Shown: positions 1-5,794, counted from the first letter of the stretch. The stretch: DNA of 6,532 bases from Candidatus Segatella intestinihominis (GCA_900548535.1 URLG01000109.1:1-6532), one strand, 5' to 3'. The notes: generated by a model from the sequence alone, not told the origin. Translations and numbers: made by a program.

Positions 1-55
1 GCTATGATGGTACCGATTCATGCGCTACAGTGGTACCGATTCGCCGATACTGTCA
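1..55. mobile_element. Putative IS end (IS21-like terminal repeats), truncated by window edge
   Basis: The 12-mer TGGTACCGATTC occurs at 8-19 and again at 31-42, a 23-bp period. The similarity extends leftward to GCTA, so 16 of 19 bases match between 1-19 and 24-42. Repeated sub-terminal motifs of about 20 bp and a CA-3' tip (54-55) are known features of IS21-family ends, where they are transposase binding sites. Read on the minus strand this end would start TGACAGTATCGGCG. No transposase is visible, so the element would lie to the left of the window. The IS21 assignment rests on resemblance only; a short tandem repeat of another kind is possible. Confidence 0.35.
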
Positions 56-60
56 TTTTA

Positions 61-91
61 TTGGAATTTCCAAAGATTTTCTTCAAAATCT
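61..91. repeat. Two abutting perfect palindromes
   Basis: TTGGAA (61-66) and TTCCAA (68-73) form an inverted repeat around a single T. Directly adjoining it, AGATTTT (74-80) and AAAATCT (85-91) form a 7-bp stem with the loop CTTC. They sit just outside the putative IS end. No neighbouring gene explains them; they could be operator-like, or chance in AT-rich DNA. Confidence 0.4.
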
Positions 92-153
92 ACTCACCCA
101 ATATGGATTTTAACGTAAAAAGTTCTAATTTCCATGATTTTCCCTTCACAATC

Positions 154-185
154 TATGGAAGATTTAAAATTTTATCGTACCTTTG
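154..185 (+). promoter_or_regulatory. Orphan Bacteroidota-type promoter
   Basis: TACCTTTG (178-185) matches the Bacteroidota -7 consensus TAnnTTTG exactly. A weaker -33 element, TATG (154-157, consensus TTTG), lies 20 bases upstream, within the known 19-21 spacing. Transcription would begin near 190. No open reading frame of credible quality follows before 560, so this promoter either drives a non-coding RNA or is left over from a gene removed by rearrangement. Confidence 0.45.
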
Positions 186-224
186 CCCTCGATTAAAGGC
201 GTTCTTTGTATATTGTAAAATACA

Positions 225-278
225 GAAACGAGCAGAAGTCCGCTCGTTTCCATATCGTTACCTATATTCAATAGGTAA
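225..278. repeat. Two consecutive perfect hairpins
   Basis: Stem 1 is GAAACGAGC (225-233) with GCTCGTTTC (242-250). Beyond one A/C mismatch it can add a G-C pair (235/240). Stem 2 is TTACCTAT (258-265) with ATAGGTAA (271-278). Only seven bases separate them. Neither is followed by a T tract, so they look like structured RNA or protein-binding sites rather than simple terminators. Confidence 0.6.
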
Positions 279-283
279 ATTTA

Positions 284-334
284 CAACTTCTTGATATTCA
301 ATAAAAGTTCTATTTAGAGCGAGTTGTTTTTTTT
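284..334 (+). terminator. Weak intrinsic terminator candidate with T8
   Basis: CAACTT (284-289) can pair with GAGTTG (321-326; five Watson-Crick pairs plus one G-U), and eight T residues follow immediately (327-334). A small inner hairpin, TTGA (291-294) with TCAA (298-301), sits in the long loop. The stem is weak, but its placement directly before the T run is typical of Rho-independent termination. Confidence 0.35.
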
Positions 335-414
335 AACATTTAATTTTCTTCCCGATGGTAACATTCCGAGTAATGATGTTTTTAACGTTTATTTTGTAAA
401 ATACCGCAGTCTAG

Positions 415-432
415 CCCCCCCCAAAAAAAAAA
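415..432. repeat. C8A10 homopolymer junction
   Basis: Eight C (415-422) followed by ten A (423-432) precede the 33-bp repeats. Such runs change length readily by polymerase slippage and are also prone to sequencing error. It lies about 100 bp upstream of the promoter at 531-562, outside any credible coding region. Confidence 0.6.
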
Positions 433-529
433 TATGCAATTTAGTGCAGTTTAAAGCTCAAAAAATATGCAATTTAGTGCAGTTTGGAGCGTTAAAAATA
501 TGCAATTTAGTGCTGTTCGTTGATAAAAA
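431..529 (+). repeat. Three 33-bp phased direct repeats (iteron/operator-like)
   Basis: Repeats begin at 431, 464 and 497, an exact 33-bp period. The core AATATGCAATTTAGTGCAG plus TTT is identical over 22 bases in copies 1 and 2. Copy 3 keeps the first 17 bases (497-513) and then diverges (TGTTC). Each of the first two cores holds two TGCA tetramers separated by six bases, an imperfect dyad. The 33-bp spacing places the copies close to one face of the helix (about three turns), and the last unit abuts the -33 box at 531. This arrangement suggests a cooperative transcription-factor array controlling the ATPase-remnant promoter. The binding protein is unknown. Confidence 0.75.
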
Positions 530-530
530 G

Positions 531-562
531 TTTGTGTAACTCATTAAAAAATAGTACCTTTG
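531..562 (+). promoter_or_regulatory. Bacteroidota promoter (-33 TTTG / -7 TACCTTTG)
   Basis: TTTG (531-534) and TACCTTTG (555-562) are separated by 20 bases, matching the consensus TTTG-N19-21-TAnnTTTG exactly. Transcription should start near 567. The -7 box overlaps the TTG that a gene finder would take as the start of the reading frame at 560, so that start cannot be translated from this promoter. It is the only recognisable promoter upstream of the purine permease on this strand. Confidence 0.8.
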
Positions 563-928
563 TCGCAAAACAAAAAGATTCTTCAGCAGTTAGCCAATGG
601 CATGCTGGATCGCTTCTGCCAAGAGATATCTTATAGCGACGTGCAAGATGCTTATCAGATCAGTTCGATACATACCGCCAAGAATTACGTTGCTTATCTA
701 GAGAATGCATACTTGATAAGATTGGTGCCTCGTTACTCATTCAAGAGTATAGAGCGGCAAACTAATCGTAAGGTATACAGTATAGATAATGCTTTCGTTA
801 CCAATCATGATGATGCATTGCAAACAGAGAATTTGGGATGGAGACTAGAAAACGTAGTGGCTATAGAGTTGTATCGCAGAATGGAGCACGAGAGCCAACA
901 GCTATATTACATCCGGAATAATCAATGA
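560..928 (+). pseudogene. Remnant of DUF4143-type AAA ATPase, truncated at both ends
   Basis: The 122-residue frame resembles the middle-to-C-terminal part of AAA_14/DUF4143 ATP-binding proteins, which are common in Bacteroidota and of uncertain role. Residues 5-60 match the winged-helix segment that follows the ATPase core (KKILQQLANGML, then SYSDVQDAYQISSIHTAKNY and the AYLIRLVPRYS stretch). Residues 85-119 (LGWRLENVVAIELYRR ... LYYIRN) match the start of the DUF4143 domain. Full-length members are around 380-400 residues and begin with a Walker A motif, which is absent here. The frame stops at NNQ, where relatives continue into an EVDFVI-like motif. The TTG start lies inside the -7 box, so it is not genuine; the first usable ATG is at 602. 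The gene has probably lost its 5' half by deletion between promoter and body, plus its 3' end. A residual short protein cannot be excluded. The stop overlaps an ATG at 925. Confidence 0.7.
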
Positions 929-976
929 TAGATAACAACAATATAAATATAAGTAATAGACAAACTGAAAGTTTTA

Positions 977-2257
977 TTGGGCTTCGACCCAAAGACGATG
1001 AAGGTGAAGACGGAGCTGGTAGCCGGCATGACCACCTTCCTCACTATGTGTTACATTCTGGCGGTGAATCCTACCATCCTCGCTACCACGGGTATGGACA
1101 AGGGCGCCTTGTTTACCAGTACAGCCATCGCATCGGCTATTGCCACACTGCTCTTGGCTTTCATGGCTAAGTTGCCTTTCGCCCAGGCTCCTAGTATGGG
1201 ATTGAACGCCTTCTTCGCCTTCACCCTTTGCCAGGCAATGGGACTCTCTTGGCAGCAGGCACTGGCGGTGCTCCTCATCGAGGGTGTCATCTTCCTCGCC
1301 ATCACCTTCCTCAATATCCGCGACAAGATATTGGTGTGTATTCCTACCAATCTGCGCTATGCCATCTCGGCCGGTATCGGTATGTTTATCGCCTTTATCG
1401 GATTGAAGAATGCCAACATCATCGTGGCTAGCGATGCCACCTTCGTGAAGTTGGGCAACTTTACCCCTGTCTGCATCTTGGGCTTGATCAGCATCATGCT
1501 CAGCGGTGTGCTGATGGCTAGGAGAGTGAAGGGTTCGCTCTTTATCGCCATCATCGTATCTACCTTGGTGGGTATTCCTATGGGAGTGACTGAGATACCT
1601 GACGGCTGGTTGCCAGTATCTACTCCTCATAGCGTGGCTCCTATCTTCTGCCAGTTCGATTTCAATGGATTCTTCACTCCAAAGATGATCATGGTTATCT
1701 TCTCGCTCTTGCTGGTCAACATCTTCGATACCATCGGTACGATCGTAGGCTTGGCAGAGAAAGTGGGTGTAACCAAGGAGGATGGCACCATCCCTCATGT
1801 CAAGGAGGCGATGATGAGTGATGCTATTGGTACTACGGCGGGTGCCTTGCTTGGTAGCTCTACCATCACTACTTACGTGGAGAGTGCTTCTGGTATCGCC
1901 GAGGGTGGACGGTCTGGTTTGACCTCTTTCTTCGTGGGCGTGATGTTCTTGCTCAGCGTGTTCTTGGCTCCTATCTTCCTCTTGATTCCTAGTGCTGCCA
2001 CCAGTGGTGCCTTGGTATTGGTAGGTGTATTGATGGTGGATGCCGTGAAGAAGATAGAGTTGGATGACATCTCAGAGGCTTTCCCTGCTTTCATCACGAT
2101 GATTACGATGGTGCTCTGCTATAGCATTGCCGATGGTATCTGCCTCGGTATCTTGAGCTATGTGCTTATCAAGATGATGATTGGCAAGTTCAAGGACTTG
2201 AACATCACCTTATATATATTGGCAGTATTACTGCTCATCAATTACGCATTCGGATAA
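977..2257 (+). CDS. NCS2 family purine permease (AzgA-like, guanine/hypoxanthine type)
   Basis: This inner-membrane permease of the nucleobase:cation symporter-2 AzgA-like group (COG2252) is expected to import purine bases such as hypoxanthine, guanine or adenine with protons. Numbering is from the TTG at 977 (426 residues, normal for the family). Hallmarks are FLTMCYILAVNP (21-32), APSMGLNAFFAF (71-82), the TM8 motif NIFDTIGT with Asp251, and the TM10 motif TTYVESASGIAEGGRSG with Glu302. Both acidic residues are substrate-site positions in the family. Hydrophobic segments cover nearly the whole length and the C-terminus is intact. The start is odd: the frame opens at 953, and the family-typical N-terminus DKLKVLLGFDP is readable from 959. 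The codon expected to be ATG (956) is ATA. Candidate starts are ATA 956, TTG 977 and ATG 998; 977 is a conservative choice. No promoter separates it from the ATPase remnant, so it probably depends on the promoter at 531-562. It ends 22 bases before a strong terminator. Confidence 0.93.
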   Translation: MGFDPKTMKVKTELVAGMTTFLTMCYILAVNPTILATTGMDKGALFTSTAIASAIATLLLAFMAKLPFAQAPSMGLNAFFAFTLCQAMGLSWQQALAVLLIEGVIFLAITFLNIRDKILVCIPTNLRYAISAGIGMFIAFIGLKNANIIVASDATFVKLGNFTPVCILGLISIMLSGVLMARRVKGSLFIAIIVSTLVGIPMGVTEIPDGWLPVSTPHSVAPIFCQFDFNGFFTPKMIMVIFSLLLVNIFDTIGTIVGLAEKVGVTKEDGTIPHVKEAMMSDAIGTTAGALLGSSTITTYVESASGIAEGGRSGLTSFFVGVMFLLSVFLAPIFLLIPSAATSGALVLVGVLMVDAVKKIELDDISEAFPAFITMITMVLCYSIADGICLGILSYVLIKMMIGKFKDLNITLYILAVLLLINYAFG

Positions 2258-2279
2258 GTTCTTATCATATAGATAGCTA

Positions 2280-2338
2280 AAAGAGCCTTTGATACTATAG
2301 GTAGAAGTCTTCTTCTCTTATAATATCAAAGGCTCTTT
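2280..2338 (+). terminator. Strong intrinsic terminator of the permease gene
   Basis: AAAGAGCCTTTGATA (2280-2294) is the perfect reverse complement of 2324-2338. After one mismatch the pairing continues inward (2296-2301 with 2317-2322), ending in GAAG/CTTC (2304-2307 with 2312-2315) around the tetraloop TCTT. Almost the entire 59 bases are thus paired. The right arm ends in CTCTTTCTATT, a moderate T-rich tail. The stem could also act for leftward transcription that escapes the arabinofuranosidase gene. Confidence 0.88.
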
Positions 2339-2377
2339 CTATTAGGATAAGTCTCCGAAGAATATAGGTTCGTCGGT

Positions 2378-2459
2378 CGCACAACAGCTGCTATGCACAC
2401 GCACATCAGCTGTTGTGCGCATGTCCATCAGCTGTTGTGCGCTCGCACACCACCTGATG
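2378..2459. repeat. Four-copy inverted/direct repeat cluster (REP-like)
   Basis: The word CAGCTGTTGTGCG occurs forward at 2407-2419 and 2429-2441. Both copies extend to the 17-mer CATCAGCTGTTGTGCGC at 2404-2420 and 2426-2442, a 22-bp period. It occurs inverted and perfect at 2378-2390. A fourth, inverted copy at 2444-2459 differs at 2 of 16 bases. The order is therefore inverted, forward, forward, inverted, which can fold into two hairpins (2378-2390 with 2407-2419; 2426-2441 with 2444-2459) or re-pair between them. Each good copy contains the palindrome CAGCTG. It lies between two convergent genes, like REP or attenuator-type elements, and is not a simple terminator because no T tract follows. 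Confidence 0.8.
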
Positions 2460-2480
2460 AGCGATGATTTTATATAACAT

Positions 2481-2511
2481 GGCGGCAACCTGCATCACGC
2501 AGATTGCCGCC
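2481..2511. terminator. Hairpin terminator in the convergent intergenic region
   Basis: GGCGGCAA (2481-2488) pairs with TTGCCGCC (2504-2511). After one mismatch, CTGC (2490-2493) pairs with GCAG (2499-2502) around the loop ATCAC. The plus-strand side runs into TTTCTCATTTCT; the minus-strand side runs into ATGTTATATAAAAT. It lies 53 bases beyond the stop of the minus-strand arabinofuranosidase and is its most likely terminator, although the T tract is better for plus-strand transcription, so it may be bidirectional. Confidence 0.7.
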
Positions 2512-2564
2512 TTTCTCATTTCTAACTAACTAATTTATCTATCAACTATTCAAAAAATGTATCT

Positions 2565-5003
2565 TTACTTCAATCTCAAGATATTGAGCGAGTTGGCTGG
2601 GATTTCGATATCCACGCCGTCCTTCTTGGTGGTGATGAAAGTCTCCACTGGATAGACGTTGGTTGGATTGTCGATGGTGTTCTCCTCCAAACCGTTCTTT
2701 GCCGAGAGGCGAATCAACTTGCCATCAGAGATAGTCTTGCCGTTGAGGTTCACCTTGGCGGTGGTATGCTCTGCGCTGGTGTTGGCAATCTTGAGGATAA
2801 CCTCGCCAGTCTTTTCATCCAATGTGGCGGTAGAGAAGATGCCTGGCTGGGTGTTAGCCTTGAGCTTAGCTGCAAAGATTTCCTTGCCGTCCATCTTGGC
2901 AAAGATGCTGTCGCCTACCACCTTCAGTTCGATGTCATACCATTTGCCGGTCTCCACCTTGCCTGGGCAAGTGGCTACCTGAGCTTTGGCACCATTCACA
3001 ATCTGCTCGATACCGTGCTGGGTGTTGTTCCATCCACCGAGGTTGAGCCAGCAATAGTTCTTCTCGTCCACGTAGTTGAAGATAACGAGGAAGCCTTCGT
3101 TGCCAGCGTCCTTCTTCGCGCGTACCTTATATATATAGCCATCGCTGGTGATGGTGCCTGGGTTCAAGCGGATGCAAGACTCCTCGTTGCTGGTCTGCTT
3201 AATCTCATCGCCCCCTACCTTCCATGTGCCATGGATGTCGGTAGGGGTGAGTTCGAGAGTGGCAGGGAGTGCGTTGCCCTTGTCATCGGTGTAGCCCTGG
3301 TCCTTGAAAGATACCTGGGTGCCCCATGTTCCCATACCCACACGGCAAACTTCTGGCTTTACACGAGTTTGCTCATACTTATATGGAGATTCCTGCTTTA
3401 CTGGCAATACACGAGTACCCACGTTGTTTGCCATCACGTTCTGTACATAGTAAGATGGTGTACCAAATACCTTGTCAGAAGTATATTGAATCATATCAGG
3501 TGCCCACATGCGGTTGTTGAGATTGGCGAAGATAGGAGCGTAAGATGCCATCGTCACGATATCAGAATTGTTTTCGATACCCATCATATACACTGCCTCG
3601 CCAAGGGCTGCATCAAGCGAACCCATATTGCCGAAGCCCTGTGTTACGGCATATTCACCTACATAGATTTCAGAACCCTTGCGGTTGTAAGTATCATATT
3701 TATTGAAGTTCTCGGCAAACCAAGCTGGGTTGCGATAATAGTGCTCATCGAGCAACTCTACGCTCTCCTGGCTCTCCCACTTAGGATTGTCATCGCCCCA
3801 AGCCACTACGTTACCAATCAAGTGCATCTTAGGATATTTTGCCAGAACGGCATCCTTGAACTTCTTGAAGCGCTCGTAGTAGTGGTCGCTCTGTGCGGCA
3901 GGGTCTGGCTGGTTGTTCTCATTACCAATCTCCAAGTACTCGATGTTGTATGGCTCTGGATGACCGTTCTTGGCACGCAGGGCACCATATTTGGAGGTAA
4001 CAGGACCGTTGGCATACTCCAGGGCATTCATGCACTCGTCTATCCATGGCTGGATGCTGTCCACCGGAGTCATACCGCCGTGCCACAAACCTACGTTCAC
4101 TACATAGAGAGGCTTGGCATTCAAGTCCTCGGCGAGCTGCAGATACTCATCAAATCCCATACCGTCGCTGGTGCGATAACGCCAGTTAACGTTCTTATGT
4201 CCCGGACGCTCCTCGATAGGACCGATGGTCTTCTCCCAGTGGAAGGCATTCTCAGGAGACTCCTGTCCCTCTACGTAGCAACCGCCTGGGAAGCGGACGA
4301 ACTTAGGATGGATGTTATAGAGAAGCTGAGCCAAATCAGGGCGCAAGCCGTTCTCGCGATTCTTGAAAGTAGGAGGGAAGAGGCTAACCACATCCAACAG
4401 GATGGTACCCTTGCCATCTGCCACAAGGGCAAACTGTGCCTTGGCATCATTGGCGTTGGCTGTGAATTCAGCTGTATATTTGGTCCACTTCTTGCCAATC
4501 TTGCCACTAACGGTAGTCTCGGCATACACCTTGTCGCCCTTCTCATTGATGAGCTGCGCCTTGAGGTTTCCCTTATAGCTACCCTTAGCCCAGAATGAGA
4601 GCTTATAGGTTCTGCCCTGTACGGCATTGATGCCCCAGAAGCCCTCGTTGATGAGAGAGGCTGTGGCGTTAGGGGTGGCAGCAACGGAGAGTTGGAGAGC
4701 CTTGCCCTGTGCCTTGTTGAGCAAACCTTTATTGATGAGCTGTGTGTTGATCTTGGCACCAGCGGCAGCTGATGTCTTCCAAGTAGGGATATCCTTGTCG
4801 GCATCCTCGAAAGAGCGGTTGCTGATGAGTTCTGCATAGAGACCACCATCGGCAGCGTGGTTGATATCCTCGAAGAAGATGCCATAGAGGTTAGGAGATA
4901 CCTTGACACCAGGGTTGCTGGCATCTACATGGATAGTAACTTGGGCGTTGGCAGCCATAGCAGTGGCTAGCGTAGCCGAAAGCAAAATCTGTTTTTTATT
5001 CAT
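2565..5003 (-). CDS. Secreted GH51 alpha-L-arabinofuranosidase with two inserted beta-sandwich domains
   Basis: This 812-residue enzyme should remove terminal alpha-L-arabinofuranosyl groups from arabinan or arabinoxylan fragments. A Sec signal peptide (residues 1-20, cleavage ANA|Q) with no cysteine at +1 points to the periplasm or outside rather than a lipoprotein. After the GH51 start (SPNLYGIFFEDINHAADGG, 36-54) a CBM4/9-like beta-sandwich occupies about 85-208. The (beta/alpha)8 catalytic region follows (about 215-520), with GGCYVEG (240-246), the acid/base Glu362 in EIGNENN and the probable nucleophile Glu450 in YVGEYAV. Residues about 590-712 look like a concanavalin/LamG-type insert (GYIYKVRAKKDAGNEGFLV, CWLNLGGWNN, GKWYDIELKVVGD). 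The C-terminal GH51 beta-sandwich resumes at about 722 (FSTATLDEKTGEVILKIANT). The family and catalytic residues are clear; insert names are by eye. The ATG follows an A-rich leader (AATAAACAACA), normal for this phylum. No SusC/SusD or regulator gene is next to it, so it stands alone in its operon here. Confidence 0.95.
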   Translation of the reverse strand: MNKKQILLSATLATAMAANAQVTIHVDASNPGVKVSPNLYGIFFEDINHAADGGLYAELISNRSFEDADKDIPTWKTSAAAGAKINTQLINKGLLNKAQGKALQLSVAATPNATASLINEGFWGINAVQGRTYKLSFWAKGSYKGNLKAQLINEKGDKVYAETTVSGKIGKKWTKYTAEFTANANDAKAQFALVADGKGTILLDVVSLFPPTFKNRENGLRPDLAQLLYNIHPKFVRFPGGCYVEGQESPENAFHWEKTIGPIEERPGHKNVNWRYRTSDGMGFDEYLQLAEDLNAKPLYVVNVGLWHGGMTPVDSIQPWIDECMNALEYANGPVTSKYGALRAKNGHPEPYNIEYLEIGNENNQPDPAAQSDHYYERFKKFKDAVLAKYPKMHLIGNVVAWGDDNPKWESQESVELLDEHYYRNPAWFAENFNKYDTYNRKGSEIYVGEYAVTQGFGNMGSLDAALGEAVYMMGIENNSDIVTMASYAPIFANLNNRMWAPDMIQYTSDKVFGTPSYYVQNVMANNVGTRVLPVKQESPYKYEQTRVKPEVCRVGMGTWGTQVSFKDQGYTDDKGNALPATLELTPTDIHGTWKVGGDEIKQTSNEESCIRLNPGTITSDGYIYKVRAKKDAGNEGFLVIFNYVDEKNYCWLNLGGWNNTQHGIEQIVNGAKAQVATCPGKVETGKWYDIELKVVGDSIFAKMDGKEIFAAKLKANTQPGIFSTATLDEKTGEVILKIANTSAEHTTAKVNLNGKTISDGKLIRLSAKNGLEENTIDNPTNVYPVETFITTKKDGVDIEIPANSLNILRLK

Positions 5004-5058
5004 TGTTGTTTATTCCTTATTATTTCTTAGGTTTATTATACACCGTAAATTGTTGTTT

Positions 5059-5090
5059 CTGTGTACTCCACCCCATCGTTTCGTACACAG
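5059..5090. repeat. Inverted repeat at the arabinofuranosidase transcription start (operator or leader hairpin)
   Basis: CTGTGTAC (5059-5066) and GTACACAG (5083-5090) are perfect reverse complements with a 16-base spacer. The right arm lies within a few bases of the predicted transcription start, downstream of the -7 box at 5094-5101. It could be a repressor operator covering +1 or a 5' hairpin stabilising the mRNA. Which one is not decidable from sequence. Confidence 0.5.
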
Positions 5091-5093
5091 CCG

Positions 5094-5101
5094 CAAAATT
5101 A
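5094..5101 (-). promoter_or_regulatory. -7 element for the arabinofuranosidase gene
   Basis: On the minus strand this reads TAATTTTG, an exact TAnnTTTG. It is about 90 bases upstream of the ATG, giving an 80-85 base leader. No good TTTG lies at the usual 19-21 spacing; the nearest is 26 bases away in CCCCTTTTG. A poor -33 box is compatible with a promoter that needs an activator. Confidence 0.55.
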
Positions 5102-5145
5102 CAAAGAAAAGCTAAGGAAAGGGTGGACAAAAGGGGAGAATAAAG

Positions 5146-5197
5146 TGTAAAAAGGTGGATTTCGCACGGAAAATGCACAGAAATCCACCTTTTTACA
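5146..5197 (-). terminator. 18-bp perfect hairpin terminator of the CHR transporter operon
   Basis: TGTAAAAAGGTGGATTTC (5146-5163) is the exact reverse complement of 5180-5197, with a 16-base loop that itself has GCA/TGC pairing. On the minus strand the hairpin starts 24 bases after the stop of the gene at 5222-5794 and ends in CCACCTTTTTACACTTTATTC, a proper T-rich exit. Its symmetry means it could also block rightward transcription. It insulates the transporter operon from the arabinofuranosidase promoter. Confidence 0.88.
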
Positions 5198-5221
5198 TGA
5201 TATTGCTAGTCTTTTTCCTTC

Positions 5222-5794
5222 TTAATAAAGCAGCACCAATCCTGCGAATGCCGAGTAGAGAATCATGCGGATGGGGTTGATGTGCATCACCTTCACGCCG
5301 ATGAAGGTGGCAAAGAAGAGGGCGATGGAGATGTAGAAATGCCATGGATTCTGAGGGGTGGAGAAGTTCTCGCCATTCATCAGGAGCAGGGCTGCGGCTC
5401 CCACCAAACCAACGATGGCAGGACGAAGACCGATGAAGATGCTCTGAACGGCTGAGGTTTTCATATACTTGTACAGCATTCTGCTGATAAGAATCATCAA
5501 AATCAAGGAAGGAAGAACCAGGGCAAAGGTTGCCACGGCACTGCCCAATACCGCCATCATGCCACTCATGCCTGCATTGTGCACGGCGGTATAACCGCAA
5601 TAAGTAGCAGCGTTGATGCCGATAGGTCCTGGTGTCATCTGCGAGATGGCGACAACATCGGTAAACTCTTGCATCGTCATCCAATGATACTGGGTAACCA
5701 CCTGACCCTGGATGAGGGAAATCATAGAGTAGCCACCTCCGAATCCGAAGATGCCTATCTGAAGGAACACGATGAAAAGCTCTAGAAAAATCAT
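5222..5794 (-). CDS. chrA: Chromate transporter family (CHR) single-domain protein, second of a pair
   Basis: This 190-residue membrane protein is a short-chain member of the CHR superfamily, which exports chromate by proton-driven antiport where activity has been tested. It shows the family motifs FGFGGGY (16-22), the QMTPGPIGIN signature (52-61) and GLRPA (122-126). About six hydrophobic segments fill the rest, with loops at MKTSAVQS and NGENFSTPQNP. Classical bidomain ChrA is about 400 residues. This half-size form occurs as tandem gene pairs whose products have opposite membrane orientation and act together (for example chr3N/chr3C of Bacillus subtilis). Its partner lies 98 bases upstream on the same strand. 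It retains the PGP tripeptide, where the partner has PGA. The leader is a run of AATTTAT repeats. Family assignment is firm; chromate as the natural substrate is inferred. Confidence 0.92.
   Translation of the reverse strand: MIFLELFIVFLQIGIFGFGGGYSMISLIQGQVVTQYHWMTMQEFTDVVAISQMTPGPIGINAATYCGYTAVHNAGMSGMMAVLGSAVATFALVLPSLILMILISRMLYKYMKTSAVQSIFIGLRPAIVGLVGAAALLLMNGENFSTPQNPWHFYISIALFFATFIGVKVMHINPIRMILYSAFAGLVLLY

Larger units (their letters stand above)
190..334 (+). ncRNA. Candidate small structured RNA (unassigned)
   Basis: This span is bounded by a TAnnTTTG promoter on the left and by a stem plus T8 on the right. It contains two perfect hairpins: 225-233 pairing with 242-250 (9 bp, GAAACGAGC/GCTCGTTTC, 8-nt loop), and 258-265 pairing with 271-278 (8 bp, TTACCTAT/ATAGGTAA, 5-nt loop). 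The 10-mer ATATTCAATA occurs at 264-273 and 294-303, a 30-bp period. I do not recognise a known RNA family. The RNA reading is inference from the arrangement; alternatives are a leader of a lost gene or terminators of a gene disrupted by the IS. Confidence 0.25.

Noticed and set aside
4..294. 96-codon open frame at the left edge
   Set aside because: It runs through the IS-like repeats, palindromes, a -7 box and two hairpins, with low-complexity, Phe/Tyr-rich composition and no recognisable domain.
431..529. CRISPR array
   Set aside because: The units are directly adjoining 33-bp copies with no unique 30-bp spacers and no cas genes.
324..539. 71-codon frame containing three KICNLVQF-like peptide repeats
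   Set aside because: The peptide repeat arises because 33 bp is a multiple of three, so the DNA repeat reads as 11 residues. The frame also crosses the C8A10 tract and the -33 box; the DNA repeat is the better explanation.
925..1170. 81-codon frame starting at the ATGA overlap with the ATPase remnant
   Set aside because: The ATG is well placed for coupling, but the frame runs out of phase through the permease coding sequence and gives a non-hydrophobic peptide without known features. A frameshift joining it to the permease would need a slippery site, and none is evident.
974..1798. 274-codon minus-strand frame opposite the permease
   Set aside because: The composition (His, Asp, Glu, Arg, Gln-rich, no domain) is typical of the antisense shadow of a GC-richer membrane-protein gene.
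2766..4598. 610-codon plus-strand frame opposite the arabinofuranosidase
   Set aside because: A long shadow frame. The opposite strand encodes a full GH51 enzyme with signal peptide and catalytic motifs, and this frame shows no family resemblance.
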